From positions 1 to 54,985 of the forward strand of contig JAFXVZ010000007.1 in the NCBI GenBank assembly GCA_017534535.1: 54,985 bases of DNA, written 5' to 3'. Under the pieces are notes generated by a model. It saw only the letters and a program-made list of their open reading frames with translations. It was not told the DNA's origin and did no database searches. How positions within the stretch are numbered: position 1 is the first letter of the stretch; the number at the start of each line of letters is the position of its first letter. The stretch is from Bacteroidaceae bacterium (GTDB lineage: Bacteria; Bacteroidota; Bacteroidia; Bacteroidales; Bacteroidaceae). Positions 37,142-44,812 of the stretch are shown here, piece after piece. The position numbers and the translations under genes are program-made.

Positions 37142-39190
37142 ATGCAAAAAGGTAATATTGGTGTAACAACCGAGAACATTTTCCCTATTATCAAGAAATT
37201 TCTGTACAGCGAGAATGAAATATTCTTGCGCGAATTAGTATCTAATGCCGTTGATGCTACCCAGAAAATCAAGACTTTATCCTCAATGGGTGATTTTAAG
37301 GGCGAACTGGGTGACCTTACAGTTAATGTTAAACTCGACAAAAAAACCATCACGATATCGGATCGCGGTATTGGTATGACAGCCGAGGAGATTGACAAGT
37401 ATATCAATCAAATTGCATTCTCTGGCGCTAACGACTTCTTAGAGAAGTATAAGAACGATGCCAACGCCATTATCGGTCACTTTGGCTTGGGCTTCTACTC
37501 TGCTTTTATGGTGGCAAAGAAGGTGGAAATCATCACCAAGTCTTGCAAGGAAGGTTCACAAGCCGTAAAATGGACTTGCGACGGTAGTCCTGAGTTTTCT
37601 TTGGAAGAAACTGATAAGCCAGGTCGTGGTACTGACATTGTACTCTACATCGACGACGATTGCAAAGAGTTCCTTGAGGAAAGCCGCATTGAGGGTTTGC
37701 TGAAAAAGTATTGTCGCTTCTTGCCTGTACCAGTGGCATTTGGCAAAAAGAAGGAATGGAAAGATGGCAAACAGGTAGAGACAGAAGAAAACAACATCAT
37801 TAACGACACGACTCCTCTTTGGACTCGAACGCCTTCTGATTTAAAGGATGAGGATTATAAAAAATTCTACTCATCACTCTACCCAATGTCTGACGAGCCT
37901 TTGTTTTGGATTCACCTAAATGTAGATTATCCTTTTAACCTCACGGGTATTTTGTATTTCCCGAAAGTGAAGAGCAATGTAGAACTGAACAAGAACAAGA
38001 TTCAGTTGTATTGCAACCAGGTGTATGTAACTGATTCTGTAGAGGGTATTGTGCCTGACTTCTTAACTCTGCTGCATGGCGTTCTGGATTCTCCTGATAT
38101 CCCTCTAAATGTGTCTCGTTCTTATCTACAAAGTGATGCCAACGTGAAGAAAATATCTACTTATATTACAAAAAAGGTGTCAGACCGCCTGCAGGATATC
38201 TTCAAAAAAGATCGCAAGCAGTTTGAGGATAAGTGGAACGACCTGAAAATCTTCATCGACTATGGTATGCTTACACAGGAGGAATTCTATAATCGTGCTA
38301 AGGATTTCGCCCTCTTCACAGATACGGATGGCAAGAATTACACATTTGATGAATACAAGACGTTAATTAAGGACAACCAGACAGATAAAGATGGTAACTT
38401 GATTTACCTGTATGCCAATAACAAGGATGAACAATATAGCTTCATCGAAACTGCTACCAACAAGGGTTATAATGTATTGTTAATGGATGGGCAATTGGAC
38501 ATTGCTGTGGTGAGTATGCTTGAGCAGAAATTTGAGAAGTGCCGCTTTACTCGTGTGGATAGCGATGTGATTGATAACCTTATCGTTAAGGAGGAAAAGA
38601 AAGCTGCTTCATTAGATGCCAGTCAGCTTGAAGCAGTTAATGCTATCTTCAAGAACCAGATGCCAAAGATGCCGAAGACAGAATTTGAGGTGATAACGCA
38701 AGCGATGGGTGAGAATAATATACCTATTATTATTACTCAGAGTGAATATATGCGTCGTATGAAGGAGATGGCGAACATTCAAACAGGTATGAGCTTTTAT
38801 GGTGAGATGCCTGATATGTTCAACGTAGTACTGAATAGCGACCATCCGTTGGTAAAGCAAGTTATCGCTGACGAGGAAACTAATTGCCAACCAAGCGTTA
38901 AGCCTATTCAAGAGCAGATGAATGCCGTGAATAAGAAACGCAACGAGTTAAAGGATCAGCAAAAAGGCAAGAAAGACGAAGAGATTCCACAGGCTGATAA
39001 GGATATGGTGAATGACCTCGATAAGCAATGGGATGAACTGAAGACTAAGAAGAATGCTGTGTTTGCTGAGTTTGCTGGCAAGAACCAACTGGTGAAGCAG
39101 CTCATTGACTTGGCTTTGCTGCAAAATGGCATGCTGAAAGGTGAGGCGCTAAGCAACTTCATCAAGCGCAGTATTGAGCTGATGAAATAA
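37142..39190 (+). CDS. htpG: Chaperone HtpG (Hsp90)
   Basis: 682 aa. Starts MQKGNIGVTTENIFPIIKKF, chosen over an in-frame start 66 bases upstream that lies within the clpC terminator. The N-terminal ATPase domain holds the Bergerat-fold motifs LVSNAVDATQK, DRGIGMT and GHFGLGFYSAFMVA. A middle domain (about 220-500) follows, then a C-terminal dimerisation domain with a charged KKDEEIPQADKD segment near 610. Folds and stabilises client proteins in the cytoplasm. Confidence 0.96.
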   Translation: MQKGNIGVTTENIFPIIKKFLYSENEIFLRELVSNAVDATQKIKTLSSMGDFKGELGDLTVNVKLDKKTITISDRGIGMTAEEIDKYINQIAFSGANDFLEKYKNDANAIIGHFGLGFYSAFMVAKKVEIITKSCKEGSQAVKWTCDGSPEFSLEETDKPGRGTDIVLYIDDDCKEFLEESRIEGLLKKYCRFLPVPVAFGKKKEWKDGKQVETEENNIINDTTPLWTRTPSDLKDEDYKKFYSSLYPMSDEPLFWIHLNVDYPFNLTGILYFPKVKSNVELNKNKIQLYCNQVYVTDSVEGIVPDFLTLLHGVLDSPDIPLNVSRSYLQSDANVKKISTYITKKVSDRLQDIFKKDRKQFEDKWNDLKIFIDYGMLTQEEFYNRAKDFALFTDTDGKNYTFDEYKTLIKDNQTDKDGNLIYLYANNKDEQYSFIETATNKGYNVLLMDGQLDIAVVSMLEQKFEKCRFTRVDSDVIDNLIVKEEKKAASLDASQLEAVNAIFKNQMPKMPKTEFEVITQAMGENNIPIIITQSEYMRRMKEMANIQTGMSFYGEMPDMFNVVLNSDHPLVKQVIADEETNCQPSVKPIQEQMNAVNKKRNELKDQQKGKKDEEIPQADKDMVNDLDKQWDELKTKKNAVFAEFAGKNQLVKQLIDLALLQNGMLKGEALSNFIKRSIELMK

Positions 39191-39218
39191 AGATTTGAAA
39201 AAAAACTGCAAATAAGCA

Positions 39219-39248
39219 TTGTCAATTCAAAAAAAGTATGTAAATTTG
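39219..39248 (+). promoter_or_regulatory. Promoter of the tRNA-Arg cluster
   Basis: TTG (39219-39221), 19 bases, TAAATTTG (39241-39248), ending 23 bases before the first tRNA. Confidence 0.7.
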
Positions 39249-39271
39249 CAGCCGTTAAACAAAAACGGACT

Positions 39272-39345
39272 GGTTCCGTAGCTCAACTGAATAGAGCATT
39301 TGACTACGGATCAAAAGGTTGTGGGTTTGAATCCCGCCGGAATCA
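39272..39345 (+). tRNA. tRNA-Arg (ACG), copy 1
   Basis: 74-nt cloverleaf, acceptor GGTTCCG/CGGAATC, anticodon stem TTTGA/TCAAA with loop CTACGGA, anticodon ACG. It differs from copy 2 in the anticodon stem by a paired change (U-A here, C-G there). Confidence 0.95.
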
Positions 39346-39371
39346 CTCCTTGATATGTTTAACTACGGTTT

Positions 39372-39445
39372 GGTTCCGTAGCTCAACTGAATAGAGCATC
39401 TGACTACGGATCAGAAGGTTGTGGGTTTGAATCCCGCCGGAATCA
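39372..39445 (+). tRNA. tRNA-Arg (ACG), copy 2
   Basis: 74-nt cloverleaf with anticodon stem TCTGA/TCAGA and loop CTACGGA, anticodon ACG. Otherwise identical to copy 1 by eye. It lies 26 bases after copy 1, so both come from one transcript and one terminator. Confidence 0.95.
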
Positions 39446-39450
39446 CAAAG

Positions 39451-39501
39451 GGAAAGAGAATCAATCTTGAAAGTAAACTTTCATCTTGATTCTCTTTTTC
39501 C
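39451..39501 (+). terminator. Terminator of the tRNA-Arg pair
   Basis: GGAAAGAGAATCAA-type arm (39451-39473) with the matching arm at 39478-39501 (TTGATTCTC then TTTTTCC). An internal mismatch lies near the loop. Confidence 0.8.
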
Positions 39502-39524
39502 TTTGTAGATTAGCCTGTAGAAGG

Positions 39525-39560
39525 GACAGGGTTCGACATAGTCAATCCTGTCGGAATCAC
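39525..39560 (+). pseudogene. Remnant of a third tRNA-Arg-like gene (3' part)
   Basis: GACAGG (39525-39530) and CCTGTC (39547-39552) form a T-arm-like stem, then the acceptor end CGGAATCAC (52-60 of that block), the same as in the Arg genes. The T loop is expanded from 7 to 16 bases by a CATAGTC-type insertion (GTTCGA...CAAT). No 5' half is recognisable upstream. A hairpin with a T tract follows. A tRNA decayed by deletion and insertion is the likely reading. Confidence 0.5.
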
Positions 39561-39568
39561 AAAACCAG

Positions 39569-39605
39569 AGAAGAGAAACATGAAAACACGTTTCTATTCT
39601 TTTTT
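39569..39605 (+). terminator. Terminator behind the tRNA remnant
   Basis: AGAAGAGAAACATG (from 39569) with CACGTTTCTATTCT (39587-39600), two mismatches, then T to 39605. It resembles a tRNA-unit terminator and supports the idea of a third, decayed unit. Confidence 0.6.
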
Positions 39606-39690
39606 GCAAAATAGAGATTAGGTTAAAGGAATACCTATATTGTCAGTTGTTTCAAAAAGGTCAGTTTTAGGGGAACACTCATAATATACA

Positions 39691-39721
39691 AAAAGAGGGA
39701 GAATCACTTCTTCCTCTTTTT
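39691..39721 (-). terminator. Terminator of tRNA-Val
   Basis: AAAAGAGGGAGAA (39691-39703) and TTCTTCCTCTTTT (39708-39720) pair with one mismatch around TCAC. On the minus strand it follows tRNA-Val directly. Confidence 0.75.
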
Positions 39722-39723
39722 CG

Positions 39724-39798
39724 TAGGGACGATCGGGCTCGAACCGATGACCTTTGCAATGTGACTGCAACGCTCTAAACCATCTGAGCTACGCCCCT
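39724..39798 (-). tRNA. tRNA-Val (CAC)
   Basis: 75-nt cloverleaf on the minus strand: acceptor AGGGGCG/CGTCCCT, anticodon stem TTGCA/TGCAA, loop GTCACAT with U33 before CAC, anticodon CAC (GTG codons). The T loop is TTCGAGC. Position 32 is G, a less usual base. Confidence 0.88.
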
Positions 39799-39824
39799 AA
39801 CATGACTAGCCATCAAAATCTATG

Positions 39825-39855
39825 CAAAAGTACAGCATTTTCTCTTTTCAACAAA
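39825..39855 (-). promoter_or_regulatory. Promoter of tRNA-Val
   Basis: Minus strand TTTG (39852-39855), 19 bases, TACTTTTG (39825-39832), 26 bases before the tRNA. Confidence 0.7.
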
Positions 39856-39883
39856 ACTTTTCCTAAATTTTTTCTCAAAAAAA

Positions 39884-40258
39884 TTAAATGTCACTCACGA
39901 TGGTTCTACCAAATGGTGTCAATGCAATACCTGCAAACTTAAAGTGTTGGAGACCAAAAGGGATGCCAATAATAGTGCAACACAGCAACAAGCCAAAGAA
40001 CAGGTGTGTGAGGCAGATGGGAATACCTGCAAACAACCAAAGGATATTCATGATGGTGCTCAGGCAACCAGGTTGTCCAGGCAGGAGATCTACCCTACTG
40101 CCAAAAGGCCATAGCATCAGCAAACCCAATTTAAAAGTCTGCAAACCAAAGGGGATAAAGATGATGGTAATACAAAGTACCACACCAACCATAAAATACT
40201 CGAAGGCGGTTTCCAAACCACCACAAATAAGCCATATGATATTGCCTAATATTTTCAT
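39884..40258 (-). CDS. YccF-family inner-membrane protein
   Basis: 124 aa with a tandem of two YccF (DUF307) units, each a hydrophobic segment followed by a PFGxQxFKxxxxxxxPFG-type motif (IPFGLQTFKLGLLMLWPFG and IPFGLQHFKFAGIALTPFG). Function unknown. The purT terminator lies just upstream, so the gene is probably read separately, though no promoter is clear. Confidence 0.9.
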   Translation of the reverse strand: MKILGNIIWLICGGLETAFEYFMVGVVLCITIIFIPFGLQTFKLGLLMLWPFGSRVDLLPGQPGCLSTIMNILWLFAGIPICLTHLFFGLLLCCTIIGIPFGLQHFKFAGIALTPFGRTIVSDI

Positions 40259-40280
40259 AATACTATATGATTATTAAGTT

Positions 40281-40314
40281 AAAAAACGGCAACTGTCTTC
40301 ACAGACGGTTGCCG
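40281..40314 (-). terminator. Terminator of the DUF4301-purT operon
   Basis: CGGCAACTGTCT and AGACGGTTGCCG (40287-40314) pair with one mismatch. On the minus strand the hairpin is followed by six T (40281-40286). Confidence 0.85.
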
Positions 40315-40450
40315 CTACACATTTTCATGCTTTACTATGAATCAACTAAAAGTTAAATTTTCGCAACTAAGATAGTGCATTTATTTCATTTATCCAAATA
40401 ATGGAGCAGAAATTTTTATTTTTTTTCATTTGTAAAGCTTGAACATATCT

Positions 40451-41620
40451 TTAGCAAACCTTCACCAACGATGCTAAGCGTTTGCACTTATCACGCAAAG
40501 GAGTCAAATCTGTGCCCAAAGGAGCCGTTGCCAGTACCACACCCATTCTTCTATGGAGCCTAGCCACTGGTTTGCCGAAAATACGCAAATCGGTATCATC
40601 TTCACGTAAAACATCCTCCAAACCTGTATAGTCTGGCTCTGATTGTTTCACGATATCCGACAAAATTACAGCACTGGCTCCATTTTTATATTGCTTAATG
40701 GCTGGTATCGGCAAGCCTAACACCGTACGTGCGTGCAACTCGAACTCACTGAAGTTTTGGCAACCGCTCAAAGTAACCATACCCGTATCATGCGGGCGAG
40801 GTGACAGTTCAGAGAAATACACACCATCCTTGTTACTGATAAAGAACTCCACACCCCAAATACCAGCACCTGTGAGGGCACCCGTCACCTTAGCAGCCAT
40901 ATCTTGAGCTGCTTGCAGATGCTCTGGTTTCATTGGCATAGGCTGGAAACTTTCACGATAGTCGCCACTAATCTGCACATGTCCGATAGGCGAACAGAAA
41001 AGTGTAGGACGACCAAACTGTTGAGTTACCGTTAGCAAAGTAATTTCATAGTCGAAGTGAATGAATTGTTCCACAATCACTTCCTTAATATCACCTCGAG
41101 CTCCTTCACTGGCTTCTTTCCAAGCCTGCTCCAAATCCTCTGGGCGTTTTACCACCGATTGACCATGACCAGATGATGACATCAACGGTTTGATGACACA
41201 AGGGAAGCCAATAACCTCAGTAGCCGCTTTTAATTCTTCCATATTCTTGGCATAGCGATAGTTGGCAGTCTTGACACCCAACTCCTTAGCTGCCAAATCA
41301 CGAATGGCTTTGCGGTTCATGGTGTAGTTCACGGCACGGGCACTAGGAACCACTTGAATGCCTTGCTTCTCGAAATCGAAGAGACGCTCCGTGCGGATGG
41401 CCTCAATCTCTGGCACAATGATATCCGGATGATGCTTCTCAACAACCTTTTGTAGAGCATCGCCATCAAGCATGCTGAACACCTCAAACTCGTCGGCTAC
41501 CTGCATGGCAGGAGCACCTGCATACGCATCACACGCCACCACATGCTGACCCAGTCGCTTAGCAGCGATGGTGAACTCCTTGCCAAGTTCACCAGATCCT
41601 AACAACAATATCTTCTTCAT
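40451..41620 (-). CDS. purT: Formate-dependent GAR transformylase
   Basis: 389 aa ATP-grasp enzyme that makes formylglycinamide ribonucleotide from GAR, formate and ATP, the third step of purine synthesis. N-terminal nucleotide-binding region [14 protein letters not shown] (the conserved GSGELGKE), then [11 protein letters not shown], the ATP-grasp core with [11 protein letters not shown], and [12 protein letters not shown] near the C terminus. Full length. Its ATG overlaps the stop of the DUF4301 gene (ATGA), indicating translational coupling. Confidence 0.97.
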   Translation of the reverse strand: MKKILLLGSGELGKEFTIAAKRLGQHVVACDAYAGAPAMQVADEFEVFSMLDGDALQKVVEKHHPDIIVPEIEAIRTERLFDFEKQGIQVVPSARAVNYTMNRKAIRDLAAKELGVKTANYRYAKNMEELKAATEVIGFPCVIKPLMSSSGHGQSVVKRPEDLEQAWKEASEGARGDIKEVIVEQFIHFDYEITLLTVTQQFGRPTLFCSPIGHVQISGDYRESFQPMPMKPEHLQAAQDMAAKVTGALTGAGIWGVEFFISNKDGVYFSELSPRPHDTGMVTLSGCQNFSEFELHARTVLGLPIPAIKQYKNGASAVILSDIVKQSEPDYTGLEDVLREDDTDLRIFGKPVARLHRRMGVVLATAPLGTDLTPLRDKCKRLASLVKVC

Positions 41621-43146
41621 TGATGTGCTTCTCTCAACAAATCGTTTACAACTTTTACTGGATTAAATGTAGATACAGGCACTTCCACAAATACTGTGTT
41701 CCAGTCACTCATGGCACCATTCCACAAGCCTGGCAATTCCAATGCCTTCAATTCACGACCATTCTTTGACTTCTGTGAGATGAAGCCAGTGGCTTTATCC
41801 ACATATTTAGGAAGGTCAAACTTATTGCCTTGGAAATCCTTGATAGCACATACCAGATCTACAGGATTAAAGTGAGTGCCCTGCTCGAACAAAGCCTTCT
41901 TTTCCGGATCACTCATATCAATCTGAGAGCTTTCCAAAATCTGTGAAGAGATAGTGCCATCAGGGTTGTAAGCCAGGAATGGACCACCACCGGGCTCACC
42001 CAAATTCTTCACCATACCACAAACACGCATTGGGCGATTCAACTTCTTCTTTAAATAAACCACCAACTCAGAATCCTCCATGTTTTTAGTATCGGGATGC
42101 TTGCAGAACAACTGCTTCTGAACGAACTGTAGAATATCCAACACTTGTTCGTGAGAATACTTGCCACTCTCCAGAAGTTGTAGATACTGGAATGCCTTCT
42201 GTTGCAAGGTAATCAGTACGCCAGCCAATACTTTCTTATAGATTACCGTATCGCCACGCATGCGGTCACTCGTCACATTGTCGATATTTTTGATGAACAC
42301 AATGTCGGCATCGAGGTCGTTCAAGTTCTCAATCAGAGCGCCATGACCACCCGGACGGAACAACAACTCACCATTCTCCTCGCGGAAAGGTTCATTGTTC
42401 AAATCCACAGCAACAGTGTCGGTACTTGCCTTCTGCTCAGAGAAAGTGATGTCGTAGTCCACACCGAACTTCTGCGCATAACCTTCTGCAGTCTCTTTAG
42501 CCTTATCCTCAAACAATTTGCGATGGTTAGGTGAAACAGTGAAATGTACATTCACCTTGCCGTTCTTATTGGATGCATAAAGGGCACCCTCTACCAAATG
42601 CTCCTCCAATGGAGTGCGATTGCCACGAGTATAGTGGTGGAACTTCAGTAAGCCCTTAGGTAGATTACCATAATTCAAGCCATCTTCCTTCAATAATGCA
42701 GCCACCACTTTCTTGTAGCTACTTTCAGCCATCAATGCATCAATACCCTTGCCATAGAGTTTCTGACAAGTAGCATTCAAATCATCGAAGAATGCAAATT
42801 TGTGGATATCAGCAAAGAATGTCTTCTCATATGCTTTCGTGGGCTCATTGTAGTCAGCATCCAAGAAAGCAAACAAATCTTTGAACATACGGCTGGCTGC
42901 ACCAGACGCAGGTACAAATTTAACCACACGCCTCTCAACAGAAGAAGACGTGTAGATATCCCATGCCTTGAGATACGCATCCACATTCACGGGTGACAAA
43001 TCCATGATTCCATTAGACACCGAAGCCGCTGCATAGAGCTTCAAAAATGGGAAACCATGCTCAAAACACGCCAGCTCTTCAGCCAGCTTCTCCTCAGAAA
43101 TGCCCTTTTTTTCGAGCAAGTCCTTGTCTTTTTGTGTTAACATCAT
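41617..43146 (-). CDS. DUF4301-family protein
   Basis: 509 aa, cytoplasmic, family DUF4301 of Bacteroidota, without assigned activity. The segment [16 protein letters not shown] near residue 75 resembles the Gly-rich signature of sugar nucleotidyltransferases, so a nucleotide-sugar role is conceivable; this is inference. Conserved stretches include [13 protein letters not shown] and [14 protein letters not shown]. First gene of the operon with purT (four-base overlap). Two adjacent ATG codons (43146, 43143) are possible starts. Confidence 0.8.
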   Translation of the reverse strand: MMLTQKDKDLLEKKGISEEKLAEELACFEHGFPFLKLYAAASVSNGIMDLSPVNVDAYLKAWDIYTSSSVERRVVKFVPASGAASRMFKDLFAFLDADYNEPTKAYEKTFFADIHKFAFFDDLNATCQKLYGKGIDALMAESSYKKVVAALLKEDGLNYGNLPKGLLKFHHYTRGNRTPLEEHLVEGALYASNKNGKVNVHFTVSPNHRKLFEDKAKETAEGYAQKFGVDYDITFSEQKASTDTVAVDLNNEPFREENGELLFRPGGHGALIENLNDLDADIVFIKNIDNVTSDRMRGDTVIYKKVLAGVLITLQQKAFQYLQLLESGKYSHEQVLDILQFVQKQLFCKHPDTKNMEDSELVVYLKKKLNRPMRVCGMVKNLGEPGGGPFLAYNPDGTISSQILESSQIDMSDPEKKALFEQGTHFNPVDLVCAIKDFQGNKFDLPKYVDKATGFISQKSKNGRELKALELPGLWNGAMSDWNTVFVEVPVSTFNPVKVVNDLLREAHQ

Positions 43147-43178
43147 ATTGATTCAAGTTTTATTATATTCACGAATAG

Positions 43179-43208
43179 CAAATATAGGGAGAATTCCGCA
43201 CATTTCAA
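43179..43208 (-). promoter_or_regulatory. Promoter of the DUF4301-purT operon
   Basis: Minus strand TTG (43206-43208), 19 bases, TATATTTG (43179-43186), 33 bases before the start codon. Confidence 0.65.
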
Positions 43209-43291
43209 TCTTGAAAAGCAAAAAAATTCTCTTTTTATGTGTTTTTTTTCGTGATGGGGTGTTTTTTCATAGGTGGAGAAGAAAAAAACAC

Positions 43292-43299
43292 TAATTTTG
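43292..43299 (+). promoter_or_regulatory. -7 box of the metallophosphoesterase gene
   Basis: TAATTTTG, a perfect TAnnTTTG, 34 bases before the ATG. The -33 region is not clear. Confidence 0.55.
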
Positions 43300-43333
43300 C
43301 ACCATATTAATTTAAAGAGACTAAACAAACGAG

Positions 43334-44437
43334 ATGAGATTTCAATTTATGCTATTCCCCGTACTGGTGTTATTAGTGGTAATTTACATCTATTACCGCA
43401 TCTGGCACATCTTGCCCCTAAGTCAACTGATGAAGTGGCTCGTCACCCTAGCAATGCTCCTACCCGTTGGCTTGTTCTTTGCATATATAGCGAGTCGTAA
43501 CGACAATGCCTCTCTGTGGGTGAACCAAGTGTTTTCAATTGTCAGTACGTCGTGGATGATTATACTGCTCTATTTATTGATGACTTTCTTTGTGACCGAT
43601 ATCGCCCGTCTTTGCATACCCGCCATTCGCCCATGGTTCAACAATAGTTGGGTGGGAACTTTGGGCATCTTGGCTTTCATGGTGGTGACTTTTGTGGGTG
43701 GCAACCTATGGTACCATCACAAGGTGAGAGTGCCTTTGAATGTTCAGATTGACAAAGTAATGAAGCCAATAAAGGTGGTGGGCATCAGCGACCTGCACTT
43801 AGGATACACCATTGGTAAAGGGGAATTGGCCAAATGGGTGGAGATGATTAACAAAGAGCAAGCTGATGTGATTCTCATAGCAGGCGACCTGATTGACAGC
43901 AATGTGGTACCGGTGGAAAAGCAACGCATGTATGAGGAGTTGGGACAACTGAAAGCTCGCTACGGAGTGTTTGCCATCTTAGGCAATCATGACTATTATG
44001 CCGACAATGAAAAGAGCGAGGCATTGATTCGGAAAGCTGGTATCCACTTGCTGAAAGACAAAGCTGTGCTGGTAGACGATGCGTTTTATGTGGTAGGTCG
44101 TGATGATCGTGCCAACGACCAAAATCGCAAATCACTGAATGAATTGACTAAAGACTTGGATCACACAAAACCCATCTTGCTGATGGATCATCAGCCTTAT
44201 CATCTAGACAGAACTGAAGCTGCCGGTATAGACTTCCAGCTCTCTGGCCACACACACCATGGACAGATATTCCCCATCAATCTGGTAACCGACCAAGTGT
44301 ATGAGAAATCGCATGGTTATCTCCGCAAGGGCAATACCCATATTTACGTCACTTCGGGCATCGGTCTTTGGGGTGGCAAGTTCAGAATTGGTACTCAAAG
44401 TGAGTATTTGGTACTAGAAATGGCTGGTCTTAAATGA
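43334..44437 (+). CDS. Membrane-anchored calcineurin-like metallophosphoesterase
   Basis: 367 aa. Four hydrophobic segments lie in the N-terminal 135 residues, then a calcineurin-type catalytic domain of about 145-367 with all metal motifs: DLHLG, GDLID, GNHDYY, and SGHTHHGQ. It resembles the YkuE-type family, in which phosphodiester or UDP-sugar substrates have been found; the substrate here is unknown. The stop codon lies inside a terminator-like hairpin. Confidence 0.87.
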   Translation: MRFQFMLFPVLVLLVVIYIYYRIWHILPLSQLMKWLVTLAMLLPVGLFFAYIASRNDNASLWVNQVFSIVSTSWMIILLYLLMTFFVTDIARLCIPAIRPWFNNSWVGTLGILAFMVVTFVGGNLWYHHKVRVPLNVQIDKVMKPIKVVGISDLHLGYTIGKGELAKWVEMINKEQADVILIAGDLIDSNVVPVEKQRMYEELGQLKARYGVFAILGNHDYYADNEKSEALIRKAGIHLLKDKAVLVDDAFYVVGRDDRANDQNRKSLNELTKDLDHTKPILLMDHQPYHLDRTEAAGIDFQLSGHTHHGQIFPINLVTDQVYEKSHGYLRKGNTHIYVTSGIGLWGGKFRIGTQSEYLVLEMAGLK

Positions 44438-44446
44438 CCAGCCATT
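44419..44446. terminator. Hairpin spanning the metallophosphoesterase stop codon
   Basis: Perfect 11-bp stem AATGGCTGGTC (44419-44429) with GACCAGCCATT (44436-44446) around TTAAAT. It covers the last codons and the TGA at 44435-44437. T tracts are weak, so function as terminator is only likely. It sits between two convergent genes. Confidence 0.55.
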
Positions 44447-44457
44447 CTTAACTTTGA

Positions 44458-44661
44458 TTAATATGCCTTAAAAAACTGCCTGTCGCCTTCCTCAATGATT
44501 GAGATTCGGTCTTCACGAGCCAGCCATCCGATTGCGAAAGCCAAGTCATTGGCTTGCAAATTCGACTGGACAATCATGTCGATAAAGGTCATCGGCGTCG
44601 CGGCTTTTGTCAGCATAACCCAGATTAATCTGGCATTTTTAGCGATTCTATCTGCGTTCAT
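44458..44661 (-). CDS. Small winged-helix protein (DUF2582-like)
   Basis: 67 aa, a complete winged helix-turn-helix unit: IAKNARLIWVMLTKA helix, then TFIDMIVQSNLQANDLAFAIGWLAREDRI with recognition helix, and a wing EEGDRQFF. Matches the winged-helix DUF2582 family common in Bacteroidota. A DNA- or protein-binding role is likely, with no target known. Monocistronic and convergent with the metallophosphoesterase gene. Confidence 0.8.
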   Translation of the reverse strand: MNADRIAKNARLIWVMLTKAATPMTFIDMIVQSNLQANDLAFAIGWLAREDRISIIEEGDRQFFKAY

Positions 44662-44812
44662 AAAGCAAAATGTTTAAATAATATCATATCGTGTTTCTTC
44701 TTTTTCCACCCGCAATTTAGTAATTTTATTCGTCACCTCCAAATTTTTACATGAAAAAATTCATTATTTAAGCATTTTTGATTAACTTGCACTCAAATTA
44801 AAGAAATGCACC

